Origin: Actinomycetota bacterium
GTDB taxonomy: Bacteria; Actinomycetota; Thermoleophilia; Miltoncostaeales; Miltoncostaeaceae
Reading direction: 5' to 3'
Assembly: GCA_947451735.1 (NCBI GenBank)
Contig: CANGAY010000035.1
Span: 1-6,997, forward strand
DNA length: 6,997 nucleotides
Numbering within the stretch: the stretch's first letter is position 1; every line of letters starts with the position of its first letter. Of this stretch, positions 1 through 6,233 are shown one piece after another. The notes under the pieces were generated by a model. That model saw only the letters and a program-made list of their open reading frames with translations, did no database searches and was not told where the DNA came from. The translations under genes were made by a program, and so were the position numbers.

Positions 1-54
1 ATTGCTCATCTCGTAATCCAGCAGGACCACGTCGGGGCCCGGCGCCTGGGTCAC
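1..54 (-). CDS. hisH: Imidazole glycerol phosphate synthase, glutaminase subunit HisH (5' end only)
   Basis: Only the first 18 codons are inside the window; the gene runs off the left edge. Translation begins at a GTG overlapping the hisB stop codon (GTGA, positions 51-54), the same coupled junction seen elsewhere in this operon. The visible peptide is MTQAPGPDVVLLDYEMSN. Its hydrophobic strand followed by LLDY and a residue pair before Asn matches the N-terminus of HisH glutaminases (family pattern roughly V-x-LLDYGxGN). HisH hydrolyses glutamine and passes ammonia to HisF to make IGP and AICAR. The assignment rests on this short motif plus position directly after hisB, where hisH usually sits. 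The Cys-His-Glu triad lies outside the window. A weak AAGGG-type ribosome binding site (complement of 61-65) lies 6 bases before the GTG. The EMS in place of the usual G-x-G of the motif is slightly unusual. Confidence 0.72.
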   Translation of the reverse strand, partial: MTQAPGPDVVLLDYEMSN

Positions 55-638
55 AGGCGGCCCTTGCTCGACGGCACGCCGGTGACGCGCGGGTTCACCG
101 CAACGGCCACCCGCAGCGCGCGTGCGATCGCCTTGAAGCAGCCCTCGATCACGTGGTGCGGCCCGCCACCCGACAGCACGTTGACGTGCAGCGTCATGCG
201 CGACGCGTTGACCATGCCGCGGAGGAACTCCTGCACGAGATCCGTCTCGAAGCCACCGATGACCATCGGGGGCAGCGGGGCGTCAAACGCCAGGAAGGGT
301 CGGCCCGACAGGTCGAGCGCGGCCTGCACCAGCACCTCGTCCATCGGCACGAGCGACGATCCATATCGCTCCACGCCGCTGCGGTCCGCCAGCGCGGCGT
401 CGAGCGCCTCGCCGAAGGTGATCCCCACGTCCTCCACGGTGTGGTGGCTTCCCGTCTCCAGGTCACCGCGTGCGGTCACCGAGATGTCGATGAGCGAGTG
501 ACGGGCCAGCAGCACCAGCATGTGGTCGAAGAACCCGACGCCGGTGGAGGCGTCGGCCACACCCGTGCCGTCGAGATCGATGCGCACCTCCACATCGGTC
601 TCACCGGTGGTACGACGGACAGTTGCTGTGCGGTTCAT
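51..638 (-). CDS. hisB: Imidazoleglycerol-phosphate dehydratase HisB
   Basis: This 195-residue monofunctional IGP dehydratase converts imidazoleglycerol phosphate to imidazole-acetol phosphate, a cytoplasmic, Mn-dependent step of histidine synthesis. Length is normal for the single-domain enzyme, with no fused histidinol-phosphatase domain. Recognisable motifs, in order: GFFDHML around residues 35-41, the metal-binding HHTVEDVGI at 65-73, MDE at 99-101, FETDLVQEF at 130-138, a second metal motif GGGPHHVIEG at 157-166 followed by FKAIARALR, and the C-terminal SSKGRL. The two histidine-rich motifs come from the family's internal duplication and supply the metal ligands. The second reads HHVIEG where the family usually has HHxxEA, a mild change. 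The ATG overlaps the hisD stop (ATGA, 635-638) and is preceded by a good purine-rich ribosome binding site. The stop overlaps the hisH start. hisC, which acts on the HisB product, is not in this window. Confidence 0.97.
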   Translation of the reverse strand: MNRTATVRRTTGETDVEVRIDLDGTGVADASTGVGFFDHMLVLLARHSLIDISVTARGDLETGSHHTVEDVGITFGEALDAALADRSGVERYGSSLVPMDEVLVQAALDLSGRPFLAFDAPLPPMVIGGFETDLVQEFLRGMVNASRMTLHVNVLSGGGPHHVIEGCFKAIARALRVAVAVNPRVTGVPSSKGRL

Positions 639-1894
639 GACGACGCCCTCACCTCTGCGGACCGGCGGTGCTCGGGGAATCCCTCCGCGTCCGCCAGTGC
701 GGCGAGGTGCGGGGTGAGCCGGTCGACGGCCGACTGCGGGATGCTGACGAGCGCCATGCGGCGCATATACGTGGCCGGGCCGACGGAGGACGCGTGCCGT
801 GCGGCCCCGCCGGTCGGAAGAATGTGGTTCGAGCCCGCGACGTAGTCGCCGAAGGCGGTTGCGCCGAGCGGCCCGAGGAAGACGCAGCCCGCCCTGCGGA
901 TACGCGAGGCGATCTCCCCCGCGTCGGCCGTCGCGATCTGAAGGTGCTCAGGTGCGAAGGCCTCTGCCAGAGCGATTGCGTCGTCCTGCGATGCGCAGTC
1001 GACGAGGGTGATCGTACCAACGGGCGCGTTGGCCTCCGAAAGGGCCGTTGCAAGCGCGTCGAGCACCGCGGGGTCCCAGGCCGCCGCCACCGACGGGCTG
1101 TCGGCGCCGTGCTCGGCCTGAGCCAGCAGATCGGCACCGATGGCAACCGGGTCGGCGGAGGCATCCAGCAGCACCACCAACTCGCTCGGGCCGGCGATCG
1201 AGTCGATGCCCACGGTGCCGAACACCTGGCGCTTGGCCTCCTGCACCCAGGGGTTCCCGGGGCCGGTGATCACGTCCACCGGCGCCACCGTCTGCGTGCC
1301 GTACGCCAGAGCGCCGATGGCCGCGGCTCCGCCCACGGCGATCACCTGATCCACGCCCAGAATCGACGCGGTTGCCAGCACCACGGGGTTGGGCAGGCCG
1401 TCGGGGCCGGCGGGCGTGGCCAGCACGATGCGCGCCACTCCGGCCACCTGCGCCGGCACCACACCCATGATCACCGACGACGGATACGCGGCGCGGCCAC
1501 CGGGGGCATACACGCCCGCCGCACCCACCGGAATCGCCTCGATGCGCACCGACTGGCCGGCCGGCAGATCCGCGCTGCTGGCGGATGGCAGCGACGCCTC
1601 CGCCACGGTGCGCACGTTGCTGATGGCCTCGCCGATCGCAGCGCGAAGCTCCGGCGTGAGCGCCGCCTCCGCCGCCACGAGCGCCTCCGGGGGCACCACC
1701 GCATCGGTGCCGGCGAATCCCGGGGCGTCGAACTGCCGGACGGCATCGACCAGCGCCGCGTCTCCACGCGCCCGCACGTCGGCCAGCGCAGCGGCCACGG
1801 GCCCTGCCGGCCCCTCCCCCATCACGGGACGCAGCGACTCCGCGAGCGTCGCGGCGTCGCCGGGCGCCATGGTCACACGACGGGGCGCGCTCAT
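635..1894 (-). CDS. hisD: Histidinol dehydrogenase HisD
   Basis: This 419-residue zinc enzyme oxidises L-histidinol to L-histidine in two NAD-dependent steps, the end of the pathway. Landmarks: VYAPGGRAAYPSSV at 128-141, the GGAAAIGALAYGT segment at 188-200, GPGNPWVQEAKRQVFG at 211-226 followed by VGIDSIAGPSE, and AEHGADSPS. By alignment to the E. coli enzyme from memory, the zinc ligands are Q259, H262, D350 and H409; the catalytic Glu-His pair is E316-H317 in FAPEHLQ; and H357 in GSNHILPTGG contacts substrate. All are present, so the enzyme should be active. The reading frame stays open upstream across hisG, but the ATG at 1894 is chosen because homology starts there, a GGAG site lies 8 bases upstream, and it forms an ATGA overlap with the hisG stop. 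Its stop overlaps hisB in the same way. An in-frame Met at residue 9 is a less likely alternative start. Confidence 0.97.
   Translation of the reverse strand: MSAPRRVTMAPGDAATLAESLRPVMGEGPAGPVAAALADVRARGDAALVDAVRQFDAPGFAGTDAVVPPEALVAAEAALTPELRAAIGEAISNVRTVAEASLPSASSADLPAGQSVRIEAIPVGAAGVYAPGGRAAYPSSVIMGVVPAQVAGVARIVLATPAGPDGLPNPVVLATASILGVDQVIAVGGAAAIGALAYGTQTVAPVDVITGPGNPWVQEAKRQVFGTVGIDSIAGPSELVVLLDASADPVAIGADLLAQAEHGADSPSVAAAWDPAVLDALATALSEANAPVGTITLVDCASQDDAIALAEAFAPEHLQIATADAGEIASRIRRAGCVFLGPLGATAFGDYVAGSNHILPTGGAARHASSVGPATYMRRMALVSIPQSAVDRLTPHLAALADAEGFPEHRRSAEVRASS
647..655 (-). promoter_or_regulatory. Ribosome binding site of hisB
   Basis: On the minus strand this reads GAGGTGAGG, ending 8 bases before the hisB ATG at 638. 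It is a good anti-Shine-Dalgarno match inside the end of hisD. It supports the ATG at 636-638 as the start despite the overlap with the hisD stop, and implies hisB can recruit ribosomes itself as well as by coupling. Confidence 0.65.
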
Positions 1895-2526
1895 CGGGCG
1901 CGCTCCGCGAACCTCCGTACCAGTTCGTCCACGGCCTCCGACTCGAGCTTGTGGCTCGCGCGGTTGGCGATGAGACGCGCGGACGACGCGAAGATCTGCT
2001 CGCGCTCCACCAGGCCGTTCTCGCGCAGGGTCGTGCCCGTGGCCACCAGGTCGACGATGCCGTCGGCCAGATCGACGAGCGGTGCCAACTCCACTGAGCC
2101 GTTCACCTTGACGATCTCCGCCTTGCGGCCCGTCTCCTCGAACCACGCCTCGGCCACGTTCACGTACTTCGTGGCCACGCGCACCACGCCGAAGCGCTCG
2201 ATGGCCGCGTGGGCCGGGTCCTCCCCGGCCTGCGTGGCCCACACCATTCGGCAGCCGCCGAAGCCAAGGTCGAGCAGTTCGTACACGTCGGGCTGGCGCT
2301 CAAGCAGCACGTCGAGGCCCACGATGCCGAGGTCCGCGGCGCCGCTCTCCACGTACACCGGCACGTCGCTCGGACGCGTGGTGATGTAGGTGGGCCCACC
2401 CGGGCACTCGACGATGAGCTTGCGCCCGAGGTTGACGAGCGGCTCGATCGGCAGTCCGGCCGCCGAGAGCGCCTCCACCGACTCCTCGAACAGCGCGCCA
2501 CGGGGCACGCAGATCCTCAGGTCCAC
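1891..2526 (-). CDS. hisG: ATP phosphoribosyltransferase catalytic subunit, short form HisG(S)
   Basis: HisG condenses ATP with PRPP to give N1-(5-phosphoribosyl)-ATP, the committed step of histidine synthesis. At 211 residues this is the short form, lacking the C-terminal ACT-like regulatory domain of the roughly 290-300-residue long form. Short HisG needs HisZ for full activity and histidine feedback, and hisZ lies immediately upstream. Motifs: VPRGALFEES near the start, RPSDVPVYVESGAADLGIVG at 51-70, and the PRPP-binding loop DGIVDLVATGTTLRENGL at 155-172. The start is a GTG at 2526, supported by a strong GGAGGAGG site 4 bases upstream. The next upstream in-frame ATG would run deep into hisZ without homology. 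It overlaps the end of hisZ by 10 bases and the start of hisD by 4, so HisZ, HisG and HisD synthesis is probably translationally coupled. Confidence 0.97.
   Translation of the reverse strand: MDLRICVPRGALFEESVEALSAAGLPIEPLVNLGRKLIVECPGGPTYITTRPSDVPVYVESGAADLGIVGLDVLLERQPDVYELLDLGFGGCRMVWATQAGEDPAHAAIERFGVVRVATKYVNVAEAWFEETGRKAEIVKVNGSVELAPLVDLADGIVDLVATGTTLRENGLVEREQIFASSARLIANRASHKLESEAVDELVRRFAERAR
1903..1906 (-). promoter_or_regulatory. Ribosome binding site of hisD
   Basis: GGAG on the minus strand, 8 bases before the hisD ATG at 1894, within the last codons of hisG. A second purine tract (GGAGG, complement of 1912-1916) lies further upstream. It helps choose the ATG at 1894 over upstream in-frame positions in a frame that stays open across hisG. 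Confidence 0.55.
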
Positions 2527-3746
2527 GGGCCCTCCTCCAGCGACGCCACCGTGGTGGTCGTGCCATCGATGACGTCAACCACCCGCCAGCCGGCCTTGAC
2601 CGGCCGCGCGACGAAACGGCGGCCATCTGCGACGGCGAATGCCTCGACATCCCGCTGCTTCGCGGGAACCGCGACCACCGGCACACCCGTGGCGCGCAGC
2701 ATCGCCGCCGCGGTCACGCGGTCGTCCAGGCCACCCACCACCACCACGCCCGCGGGCTCAAGCCCCTCGGGCCCGCCCACGGCGTGGTGCAGCAACTCAA
2801 GCGTCACGGCCACACCCACGGCCGCCCGGGCCCGCCCGAAGCGCGCGCCCAGGCCGTCATAGCGACCGCCCACCGCGACCGGCGCCGAAACGCCGGGGGC
2901 GTAGGCCTCGATGACGATGCCCGAGTAATACGACCAGTCGCGCATCACGCCCAGATCGATCATGGGCGCAGGCATGCCCTGCGCGGTCACCAGATCAACG
3001 GTGCGGGCGAGGCGCGCGCACTCGGCGGCGGCAGCGGGCGCTGCTGCGGCGATGCGGTCGAGCACCTCCACACCACCCCGAAGGGTCGGCAGGGCGTCCA
3101 GCAGGGTGCGCAGGCGGCCCTTCACGCCCTTCACCGCGCGTGCCTCAGACCGCCAGGCCACCATGCTGCGCCCGCGCAGCGCGCGCCACAGCGCGTCGGT
3201 CGCCTCGGGGCCGGCGTTGACGGCTCTGAGCACGGCGTCCACCAGTGCAACCGATCCGATGGCAACGCGCGCGCCCGGGAGACCCGCGGCCGCGAGCGCG
3301 CTCGACAGCGCGGCGATCACCTCGGCGTCGTCCTCGGGGCCCCCTGGCCCGCACAGCTCGATGCCCGCCTGACGCCGCTCGGCACCCTGCCCCGTACCGG
3401 CCGATGGCGGCTGCACGGCGCGCGCGTTGTACGACACGCGCAGCGGCCCGGGCTCATCGGCCATGCGGGTGGCGATGAGACGGGCGATCGGGATGGTGAG
3501 GTCAGGCCGCAGCACCAGCACGCGGCCCTGGTCATCGAACAGGCGGTACGCACGCCCCACCCCCTCGTCCTGCGCGCGGTCGAGCACGTCCGACAGTTCG
3601 AGCAGCGGGGTCTGCACCGGCCGGTACCCGTACGAGGCGAACACGGTGGACAGCGCGCGCTCGAGCGCCGAGAGCTCGCCCGCCTCGACGGGCAGCACAT
3701 CGCGCATGCCGTCGGGCACGGGAATCCGCTGGTGGACGTCAGTCAT
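2517..3746 (-). CDS. hisZ: ATP phosphoribosyltransferase regulatory subunit HisZ (HisRS paralogue)
   Basis: HisZ is a catalytically dead histidyl-tRNA synthetase paralogue that binds short HisG and confers activity and histidine feedback inhibition. This copy has 409 residues. Class-II synthetase-like features: N-terminal PDGMRDVLPVEA at 11-22, VLRPDLTIPIARL at 78-90, a motif-2-like stretch LRVSYNARA with RRQAGIELCG at 124-133, and a HisA/motif-3 region MRDWSYYSGIVIEAYAPG at 268-285 with GGRYDGLGARFG at 293-304. HisS normally has an RGLDYYTGTVFE-type motif; here the segment reads MRDWSYYSG, which fits HisZ better. Adjacency to short hisG confirms the call. About 80 residues (330-409) follow the synthetase core as an alpha/beta C-terminal domain plus tail. 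The ATG at 3746 is preferred because homology begins at once. The frame extends 15 codons further (to 3791) inside murA. The start overlaps the murA stop by 8 bases; only a weak purine-rich site precedes it. Confidence 0.95.
   Translation of the reverse strand: MTDVHQRIPVPDGMRDVLPVEAGELSALERALSTVFASYGYRPVQTPLLELSDVLDRAQDEGVGRAYRLFDDQGRVLVLRPDLTIPIARLIATRMADEPGPLRVSYNARAVQPPSAGTGQGAERRQAGIELCGPGGPEDDAEVIAALSSALAAAGLPGARVAIGSVALVDAVLRAVNAGPEATDALWRALRGRSMVAWRSEARAVKGVKGRLRTLLDALPTLRGGVEVLDRIAAAAPAAAAECARLARTVDLVTAQGMPAPMIDLGVMRDWSYYSGIVIEAYAPGVSAPVAVGGRYDGLGARFGRARAAVGVAVTLELLHHAVGGPEGLEPAGVVVVGGLDDRVTAAAMLRATGVPVVAVPAKQRDVEAFAVADGRRFVARPVKAGWRVVDVIDGTTTTVASLEEGPWT
2531..2538 (-). promoter_or_regulatory. 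Ribosome binding site fixing the hisG GTG start
   Basis: On the minus strand this reads GGAGGAGG and ends 4 bases before the GTG at 2526; taking the distal GGAGG the spacing is 7 bases. It is the strongest Shine-Dalgarno match I see in the window. It lies inside the last codons of hisZ and decides for the GTG start of hisG. Confidence 0.75.
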
Positions 3747-5028
3747 CGATTCGCTCGATCCGTGCCCCAACCGCCCGCAGGCGCTCGTCAATGCGCTCGT
3801 ACCCGCGGTCGATCTGGGTGATGTTACCGATGGTCGTGGTGCCCTTGGCCGCCAGCCCGGCGATCAGCATCGCCATGCCGGCACGGATGTCGGGGCTCTC
3901 CACCCGCTCGCCGAACAGCTGCGCGGGGCCGCTCACCACCGCGCGGTGCGGGTCGCAGAGGATGATGCGCGCGCCCATGGCCACCAGCTTGTCCACGAAG
4001 AACAGCCGGTTCTCGAACATCTTCTCGAAGATCATCACCTCGCCGCGCGCCTGCGTGGCCACGGCCGTGGCGATGGAGGTGAGATCTGCGGGGAACGCCG
4101 GCCACGGGCCGTCGTCGATCTTCGGAATCGCGCCGCCCTCGTCGGTGACGATCTCGAGCGACTGCTCGGGTGGCACGCGCAGGGTGGTGTCGTCCAGCCA
4201 CTCCACGTGGATGCCCAGGCGCTCGAAGCCGAGCAGGATCATGCGCATGTCGTCGCGGCGCGCGTCGTCAATCACCAGATCCGAGCCGGTGATGGCCGCC
4301 AGGCCGATGAACGATGCGATCTCGATGTAGTCGGGCCCGATGCGGAACCGGCCACCACCCAGGCGCTCCACGCCATCGATGATCAGGCGGTTGGTGCCAA
4401 TGCCGTCAATGCTGGCGCCGAGCGTCACGAGGAAGTTGCACAGGTCCTGCACGTGCGGCTCGCACGCGGCGTTCAGCACCGTCGTGCGGCCCTCCGCGAC
4501 GACCGCGGCCATCACCACGTTCTCGGTGGCGGTCACCGACGCCTCGTCGAGGAAGATCTCCGCCCCGTGCAGGCCCTCGTGCGACATGCGGTACGCCCGA
4601 TCAACCTCGTCCACGGTGGCGCCGAGGGCGCGGAACGCCATCAGGTGGGTGTCGATGCGACGGCGGCCGATGAAGTCGCCACCCGGCAGCGGCAGCACCA
4701 CGGAGCCCTCGCGCGCCAGCAACGGCCCCGCGAACAGCACCGACGCGCGGATGCGCCGGCACAGGTCCGGATCGAGCGAACTGCTGCGAAGGCGCTCGGC
4801 CTTGAAGGCAAGGCAGCCGTCGGCCTCCTCGCGCACCGACACGCCGAGGTCATCGAGGATCGCCAACATGGCGTGAACGTCCAGGATGTCGGGGACGTTC
4901 TCGAGGATGACCTCCTCATCGGTGAGGAGGACTGCGGCAAGGATGGGCAGTGCGGCGTTCTTGTTACCCGCGGGGGTAACCGTGCCCGCCAGCGCGTGCC
5001 CGCCCTGGATCACGAACTGCTGGCTCAC
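3739..5028 (-). CDS. murA: MurA-family UDP-GlcNAc 1-carboxyvinyltransferase, Cys-to-Asp type
   Basis: An EPSP-synthase-fold enzyme of 429 residues, the usual MurA length. MurA transfers enolpyruvyl from PEP to UDP-GlcNAc, the first committed step of peptidoglycan synthesis in the cytoplasm. Residues counted from the GTG at 5028: K23-N24 in GNKNAALPIL, R94 in RRIRASVLFAGPLLAR, the active-site loop PGGDFIGRRRIDTH with D118 and R123, D315 in FPADL, FENR at 338-341, R382 in SPDIRAG, and C-terminal IDRGYERIDERLRAVGA. D118 occupies the position of E. coli Cys115, the residue alkylated by fosfomycin; Asp is also found in the mycobacterial enzyme, which is intrinsically resistant. The usual PGFPTDxQ motif is PAFPADLTS, so this is a divergent branch and could be a paralogue. 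An in-frame GTG at 5046 would add six residues including a rare TTA codon. The 5028 start aligns better with known N-termini, but neither has a clear ribosome binding site. Confidence 0.9.
   Translation of the reverse strand: MSQQFVIQGGHALAGTVTPAGNKNAALPILAAVLLTDEEVILENVPDILDVHAMLAILDDLGVSVREEADGCLAFKAERLRSSSLDPDLCRRIRASVLFAGPLLAREGSVVLPLPGGDFIGRRRIDTHLMAFRALGATVDEVDRAYRMSHEGLHGAEIFLDEASVTATENVVMAAVVAEGRTTVLNAACEPHVQDLCNFLVTLGASIDGIGTNRLIIDGVERLGGGRFRIGPDYIEIASFIGLAAITGSDLVIDDARRDDMRMILLGFERLGIHVEWLDDTTLRVPPEQSLEIVTDEGGAIPKIDDGPWPAFPADLTSIATAVATQARGEVMIFEKMFENRLFFVDKLVAMGARIILCDPHRAVVSGPAQLFGERVESPDIRAGMAMLIAGLAAKGTTTIGNITQIDRGYERIDERLRAVGARIERIDD
4911..4930. repeat. Inverted repeat inside the 5' part of murA
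   Basis: CCTCCTCA and TGAGGAGG form a perfect 8-bp stem around a 4-base loop. On the mRNA strand it spans nucleotides 99-118 from the GTG at 5028. It encodes the LLTDEE segment, so codon choice and protein constraint may explain it. No T-run follows, so it is not an intrinsic terminator. Confidence 0.5.
4963..4980. repeat. Inverted repeat inside the 5' part of murA
   Basis: GTTACCC and GGGTAAC form a perfect 7-bp stem around a 4-base loop, at nucleotides 49-66 of murA counted from the GTG at 5028. It encodes VTPAGN, just before the conserved Lys-Asn. It uses several A/T-ending codons in a gene that otherwise prefers G/C at third positions. A second hairpin lies about 30 bases downstream on the mRNA. 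Confidence 0.5.
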
Positions 5029-5039
5029 GGGTGCGCACG

Positions 5040-6233
5040 CTAACACGGCGCGAGAGCCGCGAGCACCTCCGTGAGCCGACGGATGTCATCGTCGTCGGTG
5101 AAGAAGCCGCACGATGCCCGCAGACCGCCGGGTTCGGGCAACGGCCGCACGATCACGCCCGCGTCCGCCAGTTGCATCGCCGCAACGTCCGACGCCACCC
5201 CCGGCACGCGAAACGCCACGAGACCCGACCCGGCCATGAGCGGGGGGTCGAGCACAACCCCGGGCAGCGCATCCAGCGCCGCTCTGCACCGGGCGGCCGC
5301 ACCCGCAGTCGCGGCATGCACGCGGGGCCACCCCAGACCGGCCAGCCATTCCAGCGACGCGGTCCACCCCGCCAGCAGGATCTCCGGCTCGGTGGATGCC
5401 TCGAACCGCCGCGCATCGGGGTGCATCACCACCGAGCCATCCCAGCCGTGGTCGGTCCCCGTCTCATACCCGCTGAACACGGGCGCGATGCGACCCATTG
5501 CGGCGGGATCCACCCACAGTGCACCGAGCCCCTCCGGCCCGAGCAGCCACTTCTGCGCCGGAAACGCGTAGGCATGCACCCCGAGGGCCACCGGATCCAC
5601 CGGCACCGCCCCCGCTGCCTGCGCGCCGTCCACCAGCACCAGCGCGCCCACGTCGCGGGCAGCCGCGGCGGCGCCGGCCACATCGAGCACCGCCCCGGTG
5701 AGCCACGACACGTGCGACAGCGCCACCAGCCGGGTGCGCGCGGTGCATGCGTCCCCCACCAGACCCCGCAGATCACCCGCCCCATCACCCACGTCGAGCA
5801 CACGCAGTGTCGCGCCGCTCGCGGCGCATGCGCGGGCCAGCGGAACGGCCAGGCCCGGGTGCTCCATGCCCGTGGTCAGTACCTCATCACCGGGTGCCAG
5901 TTCGAGCCCCCAGATCACCACGTTCATGCCGTGCGTGCTGCTCTGCGCAATGGCCACCTCGGTGCCGGGCCGACCCACCACTGCCCCGGCGGCGGCCCGC
6001 AGCCGGTCCTGCCGCTCCCGGCTCTCGTCCACCGCACGGGCACTCATGCGCCCACGCGCGCCCTGCACGTCGAGCATCGCGCGCATGGCGTCCACCGCCA
6101 CCAGCGGCAAGGGGCCGGCGCCGCCGGTGTTCAGGTACGTCTCGGTGTGCAGCGCGGGCAACTGCGCGCGGCAGGCACGAACCCACTCGGCATCCGTCGC
6201 CCCGTCCCCTGACACCGCGTCAGACCAGCTCAC
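5040..6233 (-). CDS. Class-V aminotransferase-fold PLP enzyme (cysteine desulfurase/cystine lyase-like), substrate unknown
   Basis: A complete 397-residue fold-type-I PLP enzyme of the class-V family. Visible features: YLNTGGAGPLP at 33-43, typical of C-DES/EgtE-like and related lyases; SSTHGMN at 98-104 in the phosphate-binding region; MEHPG at 123-127, whose His would stack on PLP; DGAQAAG at 202-208 with the PLP-contacting Asp and Gln; the Schiff-base lysine K228 in FPAQKWLLGPEGLG; and R372 in LRASCGFF, the substrate carboxylate arginine. It lacks the RTGxHC loop carrying the catalytic Cys of SufS-type desulfurases, so sulfur transfer by that mechanism is unlikely. A C-S lyase, EgtE-like lyase, epimerase or aminotransferase role is possible; I cannot choose. 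It is not HisC, which is a class I/II enzyme. The GTG start overlaps the oxidoreductase stop (GTGA, 6230-6233) and has GGAG 8 bases upstream. The stop is TAG, unlike the TGA of its neighbours. Confidence 0.88.
   Translation of the reverse strand: MSWSDAVSGDGATDAEWVRACRAQLPALHTETYLNTGGAGPLPLVAVDAMRAMLDVQGARGRMSARAVDESRERQDRLRAAAGAVVGRPGTEVAIAQSSTHGMNVVIWGLELAPGDEVLTTGMEHPGLAVPLARACAASGATLRVLDVGDGAGDLRGLVGDACTARTRLVALSHVSWLTGAVLDVAGAAAAARDVGALVLVDGAQAAGAVPVDPVALGVHAYAFPAQKWLLGPEGLGALWVDPAAMGRIAPVFSGYETGTDHGWDGSVVMHPDARRFEASTEPEILLAGWTASLEWLAGLGWPRVHAATAGAAARCRAALDALPGVVLDPPLMAGSGLVAFRVPGVASDVAAMQLADAGVIVRPLPEPGGLRASCGFFTDDDDIRRLTEVLAALAPC

Noticed and set aside
1895..2242. N-terminal extension of the hisD frame across hisG
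   Set aside because: The extra residues are Arg/Gly-rich without homology, and hisG is clearly coding here in another frame. The ATG at 1894 has a ribosome binding site and matches the HisD N-terminus.
668..2389. Long plus-strand open frame opposite hisD and hisG
   Set aside because: It mirrors strongly coding minus-strand genes. The translation is rich in Arg, His and Gly with no recognisable domain, as expected for the antisense of high-G+C codons.
2651..2666. Hairpin CCCGC-TGCTTC-GCGGG as a possible terminator
   Set aside because: Only a 5-bp stem inside hisZ, with no U-tract on either strand; expected by chance at this G+C.
2517..3746. Reading this gene as histidyl-tRNA synthetase hisS
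   Set aside because: The RGLDYYTG-type motif is altered to MRDWSYYSG and the gene directly precedes a short hisG, both of which fit HisZ.
3427..5043. Long plus-strand open frame opposite murA and part of hisZ
   Set aside because: Low-complexity Arg/His/Ala composition, no motif and no ribosome binding site logic; it covers a clear MurA gene on the other strand.
5031..6212. Plus-strand open frame opposite the class-V aminotransferase gene
   Set aside because: Antisense shadow with no recognisable family; the minus strand has a full set of PLP-enzyme motifs.
5040..6233. Reading the class-V enzyme as cysteine desulfurase SufS/NifS or as HisC
   Set aside because: It lacks the RTGxHC catalytic-cysteine loop of SufS, and its fold class and motifs are not those of class I/II HisC.
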